A DNA stretch of 44,640 nt from Flavobacteriaceae bacterium (GCA_002723075.1 PBNJ01000021.1:1-44640); one strand, 5' to 3'. Positions 6,751-15,243 are shown, numbered from the stretch's first letter. Translations and numbers: made by a program. Notes: generated by a model from the letters alone, not told the origin.

Positions 6751-6834
6751 ATGAAAATCGATCGTCCAAAATGCGGATGTGGAAACACACAAAACCCCGA
6801 TGGGTATTGTGATGGATCGCACAACAATAAATAA
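6751..6834 (+). CDS. Minimal CDGSH iron-sulfur protein (27 residues)
   Basis: A very short frame starts 4 bases after yceI and ends at TAA 6832-6834. It contains Cys8-Gly-Cys10, nine residues, then Cys20-Asp-Gly-Ser-His24. This is the 3-Cys/1-His [2Fe-2S] binding set of the CDGSH (mitoNEET-like) fold, and almost nothing else. Such clusters are pH-labile and can be transferred or act in redox sensing. The small size is typical of the single CDGSH motif found in Bacteroidota. Its position directly behind marR-yceI argues for co-expression and against a chance frame. Confidence 0.85.
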   Translation: MKIDRPKCGCGNTQNPDGYCDGSHNNK

Positions 6835-6847
6835 TTTTTCATTTGAG

Positions 6848-6878
6848 TTGTCTAGTTGACACTTGATTTATATATTTG
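6848..6878 (+). promoter_or_regulatory. trp operon promoter
   Basis: TTG (6848-6850), 20 bases, then TATATTTG (6871-6878), a perfect match to the Bacteroidota pattern. The leader-peptide ATG comes only 8 bases after the -7 box, so the trp mRNA probably has almost no sequence before the leader peptide. Confidence 0.8.
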
Positions 6879-6886
6879 ACTCGCAA

Positions 6887-6934
6887 ATGAAAAATATCAA
6901 TACTTGGTGGTTTGCACGTAACGCACAGTCGTGA
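6887..6934 (+). CDS. trpL: trp leader peptide with tandem Trp codons
   Basis: The frame encodes 15 residues, MKNINTWWFARNAQS, with consecutive TGG codons at 6905-6910 and a TGA at 6932-6934. It is followed by mutually exclusive antiterminator and terminator hairpins and then trpE. Two adjacent Trp codons in a 15-codon peptide just upstream of a trp operon are the signature of attenuation: charged tRNA-Trp lets the ribosome reach the stop codon and termination follows, while starvation stalls it at the Trp codons. No Shine-Dalgarno is visible. Confidence 0.9.
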   Translation: MKNINTWWFARNAQS

Positions 6935-6977
6935 GACACACCTCGTATATACATACCAAAGGGCTTGTCATCACGAC
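6928..6977 (+). promoter_or_regulatory. trp antiterminator pairing
   Basis: Bases 6928-6934 (GTCGTGA) pair perfectly with 6971-6977 (TCACGAC). After a one-base bulge, 6935-6938 (GACA) pairs with 6966-6969 (TGTC), for about 11 bp in total. The left arm covers the end and stop codon of the leader peptide. The right arm uses the loop and inner stem of the terminator. A ribosome at the stop codon would cover the left arm; one stalled at the Trp codons would leave it free. This gives the switch a clear mechanical logic. Confidence 0.75.
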
Positions 6978-6989
6978 AGGCCTTTTTTT
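6958..6989 (+). terminator. trp attenuator (intrinsic terminator)
   Basis: The left arm at 6958-6969 (AAAGGGCTTGTC) pairs with the right arm at 6975-6985 (GACAGGCCTTT), with one bulged G and one G-U pair, and the T run at 6983-6989 follows. It lies between the leader stop codon and trpE, 12 bases before the trpE ATG, and cannot coexist with the antiterminator stem. Confidence 0.88.
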
Positions 6990-7001
6990 ATTGTGAAACC
7001 T

Positions 7002-8399
7002 ATGAAGTACACACTACAGACACATCATCGCAAATTGCTCGTCGATACCATGACGCCTGTCAATATGTATTTGAAAGTCAGAGACAATTTCCCAAACAGT
7101 ATTCTTTTGGAAAGTTCGGACTATGGAGTCAACGATAACAGTGTGGCCTATATCTGTTTTAATCCCATTGCGGATATCAAGCTCCAAAATCAGATGTTGT
7201 CGATGCGCTACCCCAATGGGAAATCCAAACAAATCCAACTGGCAGATAACGAGCGAGTGGCTAAGTATTGCAGTGATTTTGCCAAGCAGTTTGCAGGAAA
7301 TTTTAAATCCGAAAGATTTGTATCCAACGGCTTGTTTGGCTTTACCTCCTACGATGCTGTCCAGCATTTTGAAGACATTCAATTCTCGAAAAAAGAGGAA
7401 GATGTTCATATTCCACAAATGCATTATGCTCTTTTCCAAAACGTAATTGCCATTAATGTCTTCAACAATGAGGCCCATCTCTATGCACATTGTTATCAGA
7501 CCAAAAGCAATCTAGATGAGGTTGTTTCTGTTTTACAAGCACCAAACCCGACAACGCATTCTTTTTCACGCCAAGGTAAACCCAAGTCCAATTTGACAGA
7601 TGATGAATTTGTCGAACTTGTCAAAAAGGGAATTCATCATTGCTATCGCGGGGATGTATTTCAGATTGTGTTGTCACGACGCTTTTCCCAACCATTTGCT
7701 GGGGATGACTTTACCCTATATCGTGTTCTAAGGTCGGTAAACCCCTCCCCTTATTTATTTTATTTTGATTTTGGGGATTATCAAATTTTTGGGAGTTCTC
7801 CCGAAGCACAGTTGGTTGTTAAGGATGGGAAAGCAGAGATTCACCCGATTGCGGGTACCTTTCGTAGAACGGGGAACGACAAGCAAGATGCCGAGCGTGC
7901 TAAGGAGCTTGCAAAAGATCAAAAAGAGAATAGCGAGCATGTGATGCTCGTCGATTTGGCAAGAAACGATCTCAGTCGAAATGGCAATCAAGTGAAGGTT
8001 GAAAAAAACAGAGAAATTCAATTCTATTCCCACGTGATTCACCTTGTATCAAAGGTTACGGCAATGAAAAAAGAAAACCGAGACACCATGGAAATTGTGG
8101 CTGATACCTTTCCTGCAGGCACACTTAGTGGCGCACCCAAGCATCGAGCAATGCAGCTCATCGATGAATACGAAAATCGAAGTCGAGCTTTTTATGGGGG
8201 GGCTATTGGATTTATGGACTTTGACGGTAATTACAATCATGCCATAATCATTCGCTCTTTTTTGAGTAAAAACAATGTCTTGCACTATCAAGCTGGTGCT
8301 GGGGTGGTGTCGGAGTCTAAACCCGAAAATGAATTACAAGAAGTTTATAACAAACTGGGGGCTCTCAACAAGGCCCTAGAAGAAGCTGAAAAACTATAA
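7002..8399 (+). CDS. trpE: Anthranilate synthase component I
   Basis: The start at 7002 (MKYTLQTHHRKLL) gives 465 residues; the open frame extends upstream into the attenuator, so earlier starts are rejected. The N-terminal part has the tryptophan feedback motif (ILLESSDYG). The chorismate-binding domain shows GDVFQIVLSRRF, GSSPEAQL, IAGTFRRTGND, DQKENSEHVMLVDLARNDL, GTLSGAPKHRAMQLIDE and FYGGAIGFMDFDGNYNHAIIIRS. With TrpG it converts chorismate and glutamine to anthranilate. It is the first gene of trpEGDCFBA and is controlled by the attenuator. Confidence 0.97.
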   Translation: MKYTLQTHHRKLLVDTMTPVNMYLKVRDNFPNSILLESSDYGVNDNSVAYICFNPIADIKLQNQMLSMRYPNGKSKQIQLADNERVAKYCSDFAKQFAGNFKSERFVSNGLFGFTSYDAVQHFEDIQFSKKEEDVHIPQMHYALFQNVIAINVFNNEAHLYAHCYQTKSNLDEVVSVLQAPNPTTHSFSRQGKPKSNLTDDEFVELVKKGIHHCYRGDVFQIVLSRRFSQPFAGDDFTLYRVLRSVNPSPYLFYFDFGDYQIFGSSPEAQLVVKDGKAEIHPIAGTFRRTGNDKQDAERAKELAKDQKENSEHVMLVDLARNDLSRNGNQVKVEKNREIQFYSHVIHLVSKVTAMKKENRDTMEIVADTFPAGTLSGAPKHRAMQLIDEYENRSRAFYGGAIGFMDFDGNYNHAIIIRSFLSKNNVLHYQAGAGVVSESKPENELQEVYNKLGALNKALEEAEKL

Positions 8400-8401
8400 C
8401 T

Positions 8402-8962
8402 ATGCACATACTTGTCATTGATAATTACGATTCTTTTACCTATAATTTGGTGCATTATCTCGAAGATCTAGATTGTGAGGTGGCCGTAAAACGAAACGAT
8501 CAACTGACTATCGAAGAGGTGGCAGATTATGATAAAATTGTACTGTCACCTGGTCCAGGGATTCCAGACGAAGCAGGACTGTTAAAACCCATCATCGCCG
8601 CCTATGCCAAAACAAAGCCAATTTTTGGAGTTTGCTTGGGGCATCAAGCTATCGGAGAGGTCTTTGGTGGTACCTTGACCAACCTCGATAAGGTCTATCA
8701 TGGAGTAGCAACCCCCATTCAAGTTCTTGTCAATGACCCACTTTTTGAGGGCTTGGGTGAGCAATTTGAAGTTGGACGTTATCACTCTTGGGTAGTCGAA
8801 AAGCCCCTGCCTGATCAGCTTGTCCTTTTGGCAGAGGAAAACCATGGGCAAGTGATGGCGATGAAACATAAAGTGTACGATGTTTATGGCGTTCAATTTC
8901 ACCCCGAGTCCATTTTAAGCCCCGAGGGAAAACAACTGTTGAACAACTGGATAAGGATGTAA
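8402..8962 (+). CDS. trpG: Anthranilate synthase component II (glutamine amidotransferase)
   Basis: The 186-residue class I amidotransferase begins MHILVIDNYDSFTYNLVHYL. It has the nucleophile Cys78 in FGVCLGHQAIGEVFGG and the His167/Glu169 pair in VQFHPESILS. It releases ammonia from glutamine for TrpE. It starts 2 bases after trpE. In some bacteria the same subunit also serves PabB, and no separate pabA is seen in this window. It is stand-alone here, not fused to trpD as in enteric bacteria. Confidence 0.97.
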   Translation: MHILVIDNYDSFTYNLVHYLEDLDCEVAVKRNDQLTIEEVADYDKIVLSPGPGIPDEAGLLKPIIAAYAKTKPIFGVCLGHQAIGEVFGGTLTNLDKVYHGVATPIQVLVNDPLFEGLGEQFEVGRYHSWVVEKPLPDQLVLLAEENHGQVMAMKHKVYDVYGVQFHPESILSPEGKQLLNNWIRM

Positions 8963-8963
8963 A

Positions 8964-9959
8964 ATGAAAGTGATATTAGAAAAACGAATCCAAAACCAAA
9001 GCTTGACAAAAGACGAGGCTAAAAACACCTTGCTTGATATTGGGCAAGGGAAATGCAATTCGTATCAAGTGGCAGCATTTTTAACCACCTACATGATGCG
9101 CCCAATTACGGTCGACGAGCTTTCTGGTTTTCGTGCTGCTCTTCTCGACCTTTGTATTGCCATTGACTTGTCGGACTATGATCCGATTGACCTCTGTGGC
9201 ACCGGCGGAGACGGAAAAGACACTTTTAATATCTCGACGCTTGCCTCTTTTGTGACGGCTGGTGCTGGGGTCGCTGTGGCAAAACACGGAAACTACGGTG
9301 TTTCTTCTTCCTGTGGATCGAGTAATGTGATGGAACACTTGGGTATTCGATTTTCGAATGAACAAGACTTTTTGCAAAACTGCATTGAAAAGGCAGGAAT
9401 TTGTGTTCTTCATGCACCTTTATTTCACCCCGCTATGAAGCATGTTGCTCCCATTCGACGTGATCTGGGGCTGAAAACCTTTTTTAATATGCTCGGACCA
9501 CTCGTGAATCCCTCCAAGCCCAACAAACAAATGGTGGGCGTATTTAACCAAGAACTTCAACGGATTTATCGCTATGTCTTGGAAGAGACCAACCAACAAT
9601 ACAGTATACTCCATGCCTTAGACGGCTATGATGAAATCTCTCTCACCAGCGATACAAAGGTGATATCAAACAGTGGAACTGCCACAATTAACTCAGCCAG
9701 CTTTGGCTTGAAAAAACTGGAACCTTCACAAATTGGGGGTGGTGACTCGGTAGATGCTGCTGCTGCTATTTTTACAGCCGTACTGGAAGGCAAAAGTACC
9801 GATGCACAAAAACAAGTAGTTTGTGCCAACGCAGCTATCGCAATCGCCACTGCCAAAGCATGTAGTAGTCAAGAGGGCTATGCCTATGCCACGGAATCCA
9901 TCGACTCGGGCAAAGCACTTCAAGCACTAAAAACCCTCCAACAACTCAGCGCAAAATGA
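8964..9959 (+). CDS. trpD: Anthranilate phosphoribosyltransferase
   Basis: The 331-residue protein shows the PRPP-binding loop CGTGGDGKDTFNIST (about 78-92), KHGNYGVSSSCGSSNVME (107-124) and FNMLGPLVNPSKPNKQMVGV. It transfers the phosphoribosyl group from PRPP to anthranilate. It begins 1 base after the trpG stop codon and its last bases overlap the trpC start (ATGA at 9956-9959), so translation is probably coupled. Confidence 0.97.
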   Translation: MKVILEKRIQNQSLTKDEAKNTLLDIGQGKCNSYQVAAFLTTYMMRPITVDELSGFRAALLDLCIAIDLSDYDPIDLCGTGGDGKDTFNISTLASFVTAGAGVAVAKHGNYGVSSSCGSSNVMEHLGIRFSNEQDFLQNCIEKAGICVLHAPLFHPAMKHVAPIRRDLGLKTFFNMLGPLVNPSKPNKQMVGVFNQELQRIYRYVLEETNQQYSILHALDGYDEISLTSDTKVISNSGTATINSASFGLKKLEPSQIGGGDSVDAAAAIFTAVLEGKSTDAQKQVVCANAAIAIATAKACSSQEGYAYATESIDSGKALQALKTLQQLSAK

Positions 9960-10738
9960 ATATCCTTCAACAGATTGTAGCGGACATTCAAAAGGATTTG
10001 ATCTTAAAAAAACAAATTGTTTCAATTCGCGCACTCGAAACAGGTCCATTTTTTGAGCGACAAACCATTTCGCTCAGTCAGCGTATTGTCAATACAGATG
10101 GAATTATCGCAGAGCACAAACGTCGTTCGCCATCTAAACCAAACATCAATTTTGGTCTTCGGCTGGCCGATGTCGCACAGGGCTATGAGTCGGCTGGTGT
10201 GGCAGGGATGTCCGTGCTGACCAACAACCAGTACTTTGGTGGTTCACTCGAAGACTTACTTCTTGCACGTCAGGCTTGCGAACTTCCCCTATTGCGAAAA
10301 GAATTTATGGTCGACGAATACCAAGTATTAGAAGCCAAGGCCAATGGGGCGGATGCGATTTTACTCATCGCTGCTTGTTTAGAAAGGCAAGATATTCAAA
10401 CCCTTTCAAAGCTGGCACAACAACTCGGAATGGAGGTCTTACTGGAGGTTCACAATGCAGATGAATTAGAAAAATCCATTATGTCATCTATCGATATGAT
10501 CGGGGTAAACAACAGAGATCTCAAAAGCTTTACGGTCAGTCTGGAGACAAGTAAGTCTTTGGTCGAACAAATTCCTGCCGAATTCGTCAAGCTATCGGAA
10601 AGCGGACTCTCCACCTCTGAAAGTGTTCTTGAATTACGGGGCTGTGGCTACCAAGGATTTTTGATGGGCGAGCACTTTATGAAAACAGACGACCCTGGAG
10701 CATCGGCTCAAAACTTTATCAAATCACTCGCCAAATGA
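9956..10738 (+). CDS. trpC: Indole-3-glycerol phosphate synthase
   Basis: The 260-residue TIM barrel has the family signature IIAEHKRRSPSKPNIN with Glu53 and Lys55, then VLTNNQYFGGSLEDL, PLLRKEFMVDEYQVLEA, GVNNRDLKSF and KLSESGLST. It closes the indole ring from carboxyphenylaminodeoxyribulose phosphate. It is separate from trpF, unlike the enteric fusion. It overlaps trpD and trpF by 4 bases each. Confidence 0.97.
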   Translation: MNILQQIVADIQKDLILKKQIVSIRALETGPFFERQTISLSQRIVNTDGIIAEHKRRSPSKPNINFGLRLADVAQGYESAGVAGMSVLTNNQYFGGSLEDLLLARQACELPLLRKEFMVDEYQVLEAKANGADAILLIAACLERQDIQTLSKLAQQLGMEVLLEVHNADELEKSIMSSIDMIGVNNRDLKSFTVSLETSKSLVEQIPAEFVKLSESGLSTSESVLELRGCGYQGFLMGEHFMKTDDPGASAQNFIKSLAK

Positions 10739-11346
10739 AACTCAAAGTTTGTGGCATGCAGGAAACAGAGAATATAGCGGCTTTGGCAAGTCTCCAACCT
10801 GACTATATGGGCTTTATCTTTTGGGAGCCCTCCAAACGATATTGTACAACTGTTCCAACAGATATCCCCAAACACATTAAAAAAGTAGGGGTCTTTGTCG
10901 ACGAAACAACAAAGCAGATCAAAGAAAAAGTTAAATTATTTGGACTTGATGCCGTTCAACTCCACGGCGACGAAATCCCGCGTCAATGCGCTGCCTTATT
11001 AAACTTATGCGAAGTGATTAAGGCCTTTCGGATTGGTCCTGATTTTGACTTTAAAACCCTCACCCCCTATCAAGACCATTGTACCTATTTCTTGTTTGAC
11101 ACCCAAGGTCCACTCCCTGGTGGGAATGGCACCACTTTTGACTGGAAACTCCTGGCGGGATACACCTTAGACACACCATTTTTTCTCAGTGGGGGCATCG
11201 GTCTAGGTCATGTGGAGGCAATTGCCGAAATTCGCAAACGCAATCTGCCAATCCATGCATTGGACATCAACAGCCTATTTGAAAGTAAGCCAGGCGTAAA
11301 AAAAATTGAAAAAATTGAAAAGTTTAAACAACTTGCACAGCTATGA
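10735..11346 (+). CDS. trpF: Phosphoribosylanthranilate isomerase
   Basis: The 203-residue TIM barrel starts MKLKVCGMQETENI, giving the catalytic Cys5. It continues with YMGFIFWEPSKRY, VGVFVDE, AVQLHGDE, FLLFDTQGPLPGGNGTTFDW and FLSGGIGLGHV. The catalytic Asp is in the FDTQ motif. It catalyses the Amadori rearrangement before TrpC. It starts inside the trpC stop (ATGA, 10735-10738) and overlaps trpB the same way. Confidence 0.96.
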   Translation: MKLKVCGMQETENIAALASLQPDYMGFIFWEPSKRYCTTVPTDIPKHIKKVGVFVDETTKQIKEKVKLFGLDAVQLHGDEIPRQCAALLNLCEVIKAFRIGPDFDFKTLTPYQDHCTYFLFDTQGPLPGGNGTTFDWKLLAGYTLDTPFFLSGGIGLGHVEAIAEIRKRNLPIHALDINSLFESKPGVKKIEKIEKFKQLAQL

Positions 11347-12524
11347 GTTATCATGTAAATGAAAAAGGGTATTATGGAGATTTCGGAGGGGCATATATAC
11401 CTGAAATGCTATATCCCAATGTAGAGGAATTGAGACAAAATTATTTGGAGATTACAGCACAAGCGGATTTCAAATCTGAATTCGACCAACTCCTACGCGA
11501 TTATGTCGGTCGGCCAACACCTCTTTACTATGCGTCTCGCTTATCGGAGAAATACAACACCAAGATATACTTGAAACGAGAGGATCTTTGTCATACTGGC
11601 GCCCACAAAATCAACAATACCATTGGGCAAATCTTATTGGCCAAGCGATTGGGTAAAAATCGTATCATTGCCGAGACTGGCGCAGGCCAACATGGAGTTG
11701 CTACAGCAACGGTCTGCGCACTTATGGGGATTCAATGTGTGGTGTACATGGGCGAATTGGATATCAAACGCCAAGCACCCAATGTGGCACGAATGAAAAT
11801 GCTGGGCGCAGAAGTACGCTCCGCACAATCGGGTAGTAAAACGCTCAAAGATGCGACCAACGAAGCGATCCGCGATTGGATTAACAATCCTGTTGATACC
11901 CATTATATTATCGGATCTGTTGTAGGACCACACCCCTATCCAGATATGGTTGCTCGTTTTCAAGCAGTCATCAGTGAGGAGTGTAAAAGTCAACTCCTAG
12001 AAGCAGAAGGTCGTGACTACCCCGATCATGTGATTGCCTGTGTAGGTGGTGGTAGCAATGCTGCTGGTTTGTATTATCATTATCTCGATGACAAACGCGT
12101 AAACATCATCGCGGTTGAAGCGGCTGGAAAAGGAATTGATTCAGGAGAAAGTGCAGCCACCTCAGCCCTCGGAAAAGAAGGAATCATACACGGGAGTAAA
12201 ACCCTGTTGATGCAAACTGAAGACGGGCAGATTACCGAACCCTACTCCATTTCAGCTGGACTCGATTATCCAGGAGTGGGTCCAATGCATGCTCACTTAT
12301 ATAGATCCAAGCGCGCGGAATTTATTTCGATCCCCGATCAAGAAGCCATGGATTGGGGTCTCACCTTATCCCAAACGGAAGGAATTATCCCTGCGATTGA
12401 AACCGCACATGCTTTTGCTGTTTTAGATGAGAGAGCTTTTGAGTCTGATGAGATTGTATTGTTTAATTGCTCTGGTCGAGGTGACAAAGACCTGGAAACT
12501 TACATTGATTATTTTAAATTGTAA
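11343..12524 (+). CDS. trpB: Tryptophan synthase beta subunit
   Basis: The 393-residue protein carries the PLP site HTGAHKINN with Lys89, KREDLCHTG, ETGAGQHGVATATVCAL, the phosphate-binding GGGSNAAG, and the closing FNCSGRGDKD. It is the TrpB1 type that partners TrpA. It condenses channelled indole with serine. The gene overlaps trpF by 4 bases and its stop overlaps the trpA ATG by one base (TAATG). Confidence 0.97.
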   Translation: MSYHVNEKGYYGDFGGAYIPEMLYPNVEELRQNYLEITAQADFKSEFDQLLRDYVGRPTPLYYASRLSEKYNTKIYLKREDLCHTGAHKINNTIGQILLAKRLGKNRIIAETGAGQHGVATATVCALMGIQCVVYMGELDIKRQAPNVARMKMLGAEVRSAQSGSKTLKDATNEAIRDWINNPVDTHYIIGSVVGPHPYPDMVARFQAVISEECKSQLLEAEGRDYPDHVIACVGGGSNAAGLYYHYLDDKRVNIIAVEAAGKGIDSGESAATSALGKEGIIHGSKTLLMQTEDGQITEPYSISAGLDYPGVGPMHAHLYRSKRAEFISIPDQEAMDWGLTLSQTEGIIPAIETAHAFAVLDERAFESDEIVLFNCSGRGDKDLETYIDYFKL

Positions 12525-13285
12525 TGAATCGAATCAACCAAACGCTAAACCAAGACAAAAAGCTATTGTCTATCTACTTCACAGCGGGCTTTCCCCAGCT
12601 TGAGGATACTGTACCAATTTTGGAGCAATTGCAAGAAGCAGATGTAGATATGATCGAATTGGGACTCCCGTTTTCCGATCCGCTTGCCGATGGTCCTACC
12701 ATACAGGAAAGCTCTACCCAAGCCCTGCGTAATGGAATGACCACCGACAAACTCTTTACCCAACTCGAAGGCATTCGTGCTCGCATTCACGTTCCTTTGA
12801 TTGTGATGGGATATTTTAATCCTATGATGCAGTATGGGGTTGAGCGCTTTTGCAAACGATGCCAAGAAGTGGGTATCGACGGGCTTATCATCCCAGACCT
12901 CCCGGCAGATGTCTATCACACTCAATACCAAAGCTTATTCCAGCAATATGGGTTGCTCAATATGTTTTTGATTACACCCCAAACCCCTGATGAACGCATT
13001 CGTTATATCGACCAAGTATCAGAAGGTTTTATCTATATGGTCTCGAGCGCAGCAACCACTGGTGCACAAAGGAGTTTTGGAGATACCCAACAACACTATT
13101 TTCAACGAATCGCTGACATGAAACTCCAATCCAAACTCCTTGTCGGATTTGGAATCAGCAATGCAGAAACTTATCAATCAGCAGTAGCCCATAGCCAAGG
13201 TGCGATTATTGGCTCGGCTTTTATCAAGCACTTGGAAGCAAATGGCAACCAAAGCGTGCAAGCATTTGTCAAGACCATTCGATAG
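12524..13285 (+). CDS. trpA: Tryptophan synthase alpha subunit
   Basis: The 253-residue TIM barrel contains MIELGLPFSDPLADGPTIQ with the catalytic pair Glu45 and Asp56. Also visible are VIMGYFNPMMQYG, GLIIPDLP, FLITPQTPDERI, YMVSSAATTGAQ and LVGFGISNAE. It cleaves indole-3-glycerol phosphate to indole and passes it to TrpB. It is the last gene of the operon. I see no convincing terminator after it; a short signal-peptide-like frame and the convergent yaaA follow. Confidence 0.97.
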   Translation: MNRINQTLNQDKKLLSIYFTAGFPQLEDTVPILEQLQEADVDMIELGLPFSDPLADGPTIQESSTQALRNGMTTDKLFTQLEGIRARIHVPLIVMGYFNPMMQYGVERFCKRCQEVGIDGLIIPDLPADVYHTQYQSLFQQYGLLNMFLITPQTPDERIRYIDQVSEGFIYMVSSAATTGAQRSFGDTQQHYFQRIADMKLQSKLLVGFGISNAETYQSAVAHSQGAIIGSAFIKHLEANGNQSVQAFVKTIR

Positions 13286-13311
13286 GGTTAGCTTACCTGC
13301 AGTAGGCGGGA

Positions 13312-13380
13312 ATGAAAAACAGTCTCTTCAAGCTCTTGTTCCTTTGCCTTGTGGTTAGTGAGTTTGGTCAAGATGATTAG
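13312..13380 (+). pseudogene. Signal-peptide-like remnant after trpA
   Basis: A 22-codon frame starts at 13312 and encodes MKNSLFKLLFLCLVVSEFGQDD, then a TAG. It looks like a signal peptide plus the first mature residues of a secreted protein, with nothing after it. Its end overlaps the yaaA stop on the other strand. It could be the relic of a deleted gene or a chance frame. Confidence 0.3.
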
Positions 13381-14138
13381 CGTACAAACACAGGTGTAGC
13401 ATGGTTTGTGGTGTGCTCTTCACTGTAGCGGTAACCGTCGAGGTCAAAACCCAATACATCATCCGCCGTTTGAGCATTCGTATCGATGAGATAGCGTGCC
13501 ATCAGTCCTCTGGCTTTTTTGGCATAAAAAGAAATGATTTTTAGCGCTCCGTTTTTATAGTCTTTAAATACAGGCTCAATCACGGTTGCATCTAAATCAC
13601 AAAGGGAAACAGCAGAGGCATATTCCTTACTTGCAAGGTTTACGACACACTCATTGGGTTGAAGTTCTCGATTGAGCTGAGCAGTGATTTTATCTTGCCA
13701 AAACCCATATAAGTTTTTGCTGCCATTCACTGTAAAAGAAGTTCCCATTTCGAGGCGATAAGGCTGCATGAGATCAAAGGGTTTGAGAATACCATAAAGT
13801 CCTGAAAGAATACGCAAGCTACTGTTGAGCGTATCCCATTTACCTTCCTCAATCGTGTAGGCATCGAGACCTGTATAGACATCTCCATCAAAGGCATACA
13901 CCGCAGGGCGGGCATTATCAGCTGTAAAAGGAATCGAAAAACTTTGGTTGCGGGTCCAATTGAGCTCGGCGAGTTTATCGGAAATTCCCATAAGTGCCTT
14001 TAGCTCGGCTGGTGATTTTTTTCGCAAAGCCGTATTGAGGGTAGCCGCTTCCTGAACAAAAACGGGTTGACTGCAAGTGGCATGCGGCAATGGGCTTTCA
14101 TAATTCAAAGACTTGGCAGGGGATACTAAAAGTTTCAT
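13377..14138 (-). CDS. yaaA: Peroxide stress protein YaaA (UPF0246)
   Basis: The 253-residue protein starts MKLLVSPAKSLNYESP and has family motifs: GISDKLAELNWTRNQSF, PAVYAFDGDVYTGLDAYT, LRILSGLYGILKPFDLMQPYRLEMGT, NLYGFWQDKIT and VVNLASKEY. In E. coli YaaA lowers free iron during peroxide stress and its fold binds DNA; the biochemical activity is not settled. It has its own promoter. It faces trpA tail to tail and is followed by no same-strand partner within the window's left half. Confidence 0.93.
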   Translation of the reverse strand: MKLLVSPAKSLNYESPLPHATCSQPVFVQEAATLNTALRKKSPAELKALMGISDKLAELNWTRNQSFSIPFTADNARPAVYAFDGDVYTGLDAYTIEEGKWDTLNSSLRILSGLYGILKPFDLMQPYRLEMGTSFTVNGSKNLYGFWQDKITAQLNRELQPNECVVNLASKEYASAVSLCDLDATVIEPVFKDYKNGALKIISFYAKKARGLMARYLIDTNAQTADDVLGFDLDGYRYSEEHTTNHATPVFVR

Positions 14139-14154
14139 ATCAACAGCTTTTGGT

Positions 14155-14185
14155 CAAAAATAACAAGGGTTTTTGGGATAGGCAA
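14155..14185 (-). promoter_or_regulatory. Promoter of yaaA
   Basis: The minus strand reads TTG (14185-14183), 20 bases, then TATTTTTG (14162-14155), 16 bases before the yaaA ATG. The same spacer (14139-14223) holds an inverted repeat, TATTCAA-N15-TTGAATA, close to the rluD stop, which may act as a weak transcript end. Confidence 0.7.
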
Positions 14186-14223
14186 GTTCCAGATATTCAA
14201 AGTATTAATTATAAATTGAATAC

Positions 14224-15243
14224 TTAGTCCAATCTATGCTTAGCGTAGTGTCGCCATTTGTCTAAGGCAGCTAGCATATCGTTGGGCAGGGCTGCTTCAA
14301 ATGACATAGATTTGCCGGATATAGGATGAACAAAGCCCAGCGTTTGGGCGTGAAGTGCTTGGCGTGGGAGTAGTTTAAAGCAATTGTCCACAAACTGTTT
14401 ATATTTTGTAAACGTGGTGCCCTTTAAAATGTGATTACCCCCATAACGGGCATCACTAAAGAGGGTATGACCAATCGACTTCAGATGCGCTCGAATCTGA
14501 TGGGTACGTCCCGTTTCGAGTTGGCACCGAAGCAAAGTGGTGTATCCAAAGCGTTCAACCACCTCATAATGGGTAATTGCTTCTTTACCTTGATCTCCAT
14601 CGGGAAACACCGTCATCAACAACCGGTTTTTGGGATCTCTACCGATATGTCCTTCAATTGTGCCTTTGTCATCCAAAACATCACCCCAGACCAATGCGAG
14701 GTAGCTACGGGCAGAAGTTTTTTCAAAAAACTGTTTGGCTAAGTGTGTCATCGCCCGTTCTGTTTTGGCAACAACGAGCAAGCCACTGGTGTCTTTATCA
14801 ATACGATGTACCAAACCGGGTCTTTCGTTGGTATTTAAAGGTAAAGACTCAAAATGGTGCAGCAGGGCATTGAGCAGCGTGCCACTGTAATTTCCATGAC
14901 CGGGGTGAACAACCATGCCTGCAGCTTTATTCACCACAACCAAGGTATCATCTTCATAGACGATATCGAGAGGTATTTCTTCTCCGACGAGTAAGTTTTC
15001 ATAGGGAGGGTGGGCAAACAAAACTTGCACCTTATCTCCCCCTTTGACCTTATAGTTGGATTTGACCGCTAGGTCATTGACATGGACACTTCCGGCTTTG
15101 GCTGCCTGTTGAATTTTGTTGCGAGTGGCATTTTCAATGCGATTCATCAAAAACTTGTCTACGCGTAGGGGCTGCTGCCCACTGTCGGCGGTAAAGGCAT
15201 AATGCTCATAAAGAGAATCGTCTTGATCTTGTGTTTCCATCAT
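14224..15243 (-). CDS. rluD: Ribosomal large-subunit pseudouridine synthase, RluD type
   Basis: The 339-residue protein has an N-terminal S4 domain (LRVDKFLMNRIENATRNKIQQAAKAGSV) followed by the RluA/RluD catalytic domain: VVNKAAGMVVHPG, the active-site GLVHRIDKDTSGLLVVAKT with catalytic Asp149, and ETGRTHQIRAHL. Family members modify uridines of 23S rRNA, with RluD acting on helix 69. The exact target is inferred. The start overlaps the upstream PASTA gene's stop (ATGATG), so the two are translationally coupled. Confidence 0.92.
   Translation of the reverse strand: MMETQDQDDSLYEHYAFTADSGQQPLRVDKFLMNRIENATRNKIQQAAKAGSVHVNDLAVKSNYKVKGGDKVQVLFAHPPYENLLVGEEIPLDIVYEDDTLVVVNKAAGMVVHPGHGNYSGTLLNALLHHFESLPLNTNERPGLVHRIDKDTSGLLVVAKTERAMTHLAKQFFEKTSARSYLALVWGDVLDDKGTIEGHIGRDPKNRLLMTVFPDGDQGKEAITHYEVVERFGYTTLLRCQLETGRTHQIRAHLKSIGHTLFSDARYGGNHILKGTTFTKYKQFVDNCFKLLPRQALHAQTLGFVHPISGKSMSFEAALPNDMLAALDKWRHYAKHRLD

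Noticed and set aside
7014-7490. 158-codon open frame opposite trpE
   Set aside because: It lies fully within conserved trpE coding sequence and has no promoter or family match.
11634-11993. 119-codon open frame opposite trpB
   Set aside because: It is an antisense shadow of trpB with no supporting context.
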